DNA of 5,484 bases, from contig CABRSG010000171.1 in NCBI GenBank assembly GCA_902473545.1, positions 1-5,484 of the forward strand. The letters run 5' to 3'. The position numbers and the translations under genes are program-made. Under the pieces are notes generated by a model that was not told the origin of the DNA, did no database searches, and worked only from the letters and a program-made list of their open reading frames with translations. Below are positions 4,748 to 5,484 of this stretch, piece after piece; positions within the stretch are counted from its first letter, which is position 1, and every line of letters starts with the position of its first letter. This DNA is from an uncultured Lachnospiraceae bacterium. GTDB lineage: Bacteria; Bacillota; Clostridia; Lachnospirales; Lachnospiraceae.

Positions 4748-5484
4748 CAGTCGTTCGTCTCCGTGTACAGAATAAAGTTCACAGCTTCCAGAATCTCCTC
4801 GTCGGTCACGGTAGTATCAATAAAAGCTTTCCCGATTTTCTTTAAAAGAACAAATTTTACGCTGCCCTGATCCATTTTTTTATCGGATTTTGTGATGGTA
4901 AGGATCTCCTGCGGGTCAATATCCTCCACGGAGAACATCAGGTCAAAGCCGACGTTCATATCGCGTATCTCATAAAATTCCTCGGTAGAAAGCAGCCCGC
5001 GCTTAAAGGAAATATAGGCGGCGGCAACACATCCGAGCGCCACACACTGTCCATGGAGCAGATTGGGAGATTTCACCTTTTCGATCGCGTGGCCGATGGT
5101 GTGTCCGAAATTTAAGAGCGCGCGCTCTCCTTTTTCGGTCGGGTCCTTCTCAACAACGGAGCGCTTGATCTTACAGCTCTCCATCACCATCTCCCGCAGC
5201 GTATCCGCGTCGCGCTCTGCGATCTCACTGATATGTTCAATCAGCCAGGTATAGTAATTTGCACTGCGGATCAGCCCATGCTTTAAGACCTCGCCCATGC
5301 CGCATGCAAACTGCTCCTCCGAGAGCGTGGAAAGCGTATGTGCGTTCATATAGACGAGCGACGGCTGATGGAACGCGCCCACCATGTTTTTGTAGCTGTC
5401 GAAATCGACGCCGGTCTTGCCGCCAATGCTGCTGTCCACCTGCGCGAGCAGGGTGGTCGGCACCTGAACGCAGGAAATCCCGCG
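4747..5484 (-). CDS. aroB: 3-dehydroquinate synthase, 5' end outside window
   Basis: AroB makes 3-dehydroquinate from DAHP using NAD+ and a divalent metal, the second step of the shikimate pathway to aromatic amino acids. The last 245 residues are seen; the family is about 350-370, so roughly the first third lies beyond the right edge. The frame is open to the edge with RGISCVQ, so the GTG at 5463 is an internal valine codon, not the start. Diagnostic motifs are VPTTLLAQVDSSIGGKTGV just inside the edge, GMGEVLKHG (metal-binding Glu), NFGHTIGHAIE and LLHGQCVALG (metal-binding His residues). It ends by overlapping the lspA start by one base. Nothing suggests it is damaged. Confidence 0.97.
   Translation of the reverse strand, partial: RGISCVQVPTTLLAQVDSSIGGKTGVDFDSYKNMVGAFHQPSLVYMNAHTLSTLSEEQFACGMGEVLKHGLIRSANYYTWLIEHISEIAERDADTLREMVMESCKIKRSVVEKDPTEKGERALLNFGHTIGHAIEKVKSPNLLHGQCVALGCVAAAYISFKRGLLSTEEFYEIRDMNVGFDLMFSVEDIDPQEILTITKSDKKMDQGSVKFVLLKKIGKAFIDTTVTDEEILEAVNFILYTETND

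Noticed and set aside
4747..5463. aroB starting at 5463
   Set aside because: The frame is open to the window edge with conserved family residues before it, so the GTG at 5463 is internal and the gene is cut by the edge.
1..5484. CRISPR array, insertion sequence, tRNA or rRNA
   Set aside because: No regularly spaced repeats, transposase, tRNA-like cloverleaf or rRNA sequence was seen on either strand.

Overview
The window looks like chromosomal DNA of a Firmicute, most likely a Clostridia/Lachnospiraceae-type gut anaerobe. The reasons are Bacillus-type LexA boxes, a YneA-like LysM protein, strong AGGA-type ribosome binding sites, an lspA-rluD neighbourhood as in Firmicutes, and moderate GC with AT-rich intergenic DNA. 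The family-level placement is an inference from gene style, not from a database search.

Left part (1-2006): bases 45-325 on the minus strand hold a decayed N-terminal piece of a carbamoyltransferase of the ornithine carbamoyltransferase type. It is broken by a frameshift and cut at both ends. Next comes a textbook SOS control region on the plus strand: a perfect TTGACA-17-TATAAT promoter with one LexA box in the spacer and another at the expected transcription start. It drives a 113-residue membrane-anchored or secreted LysM protein resembling the SOS division inhibitor YneA. Downstream is a complete 352-residue tyrosine recombinase with XerS-like features and all catalytic residues. Several inverted repeats flank the recombinase gene, and a dif-like half-site lies directly after its stop codon.

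Right part (2109-5484, all minus strand, convergent with the left part): reading from the right edge, the genes are aroB (3-dehydroquinate synthase, 5' end outside the window), lspA (signal peptidase II) and an RluA/RluD-type pseudouridine synthase. These three overlap and are surely translationally coupled. After a 118-base gap with its own promoter come a cytidylate-kinase-like P-loop protein of unknown substrate and dtd (D-aminoacyl-tRNA deacylase).

The right half is ordinary housekeeping. The left half is the more interesting one: an SOS-controlled division checkpoint protein sits next to a Xer-like recombinase. This suggests, but does not prove, a link between DNA damage, delay of division and chromosome resolution. 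I see no CRISPR array, tRNA, rRNA, insertion sequence or clear intrinsic terminator.
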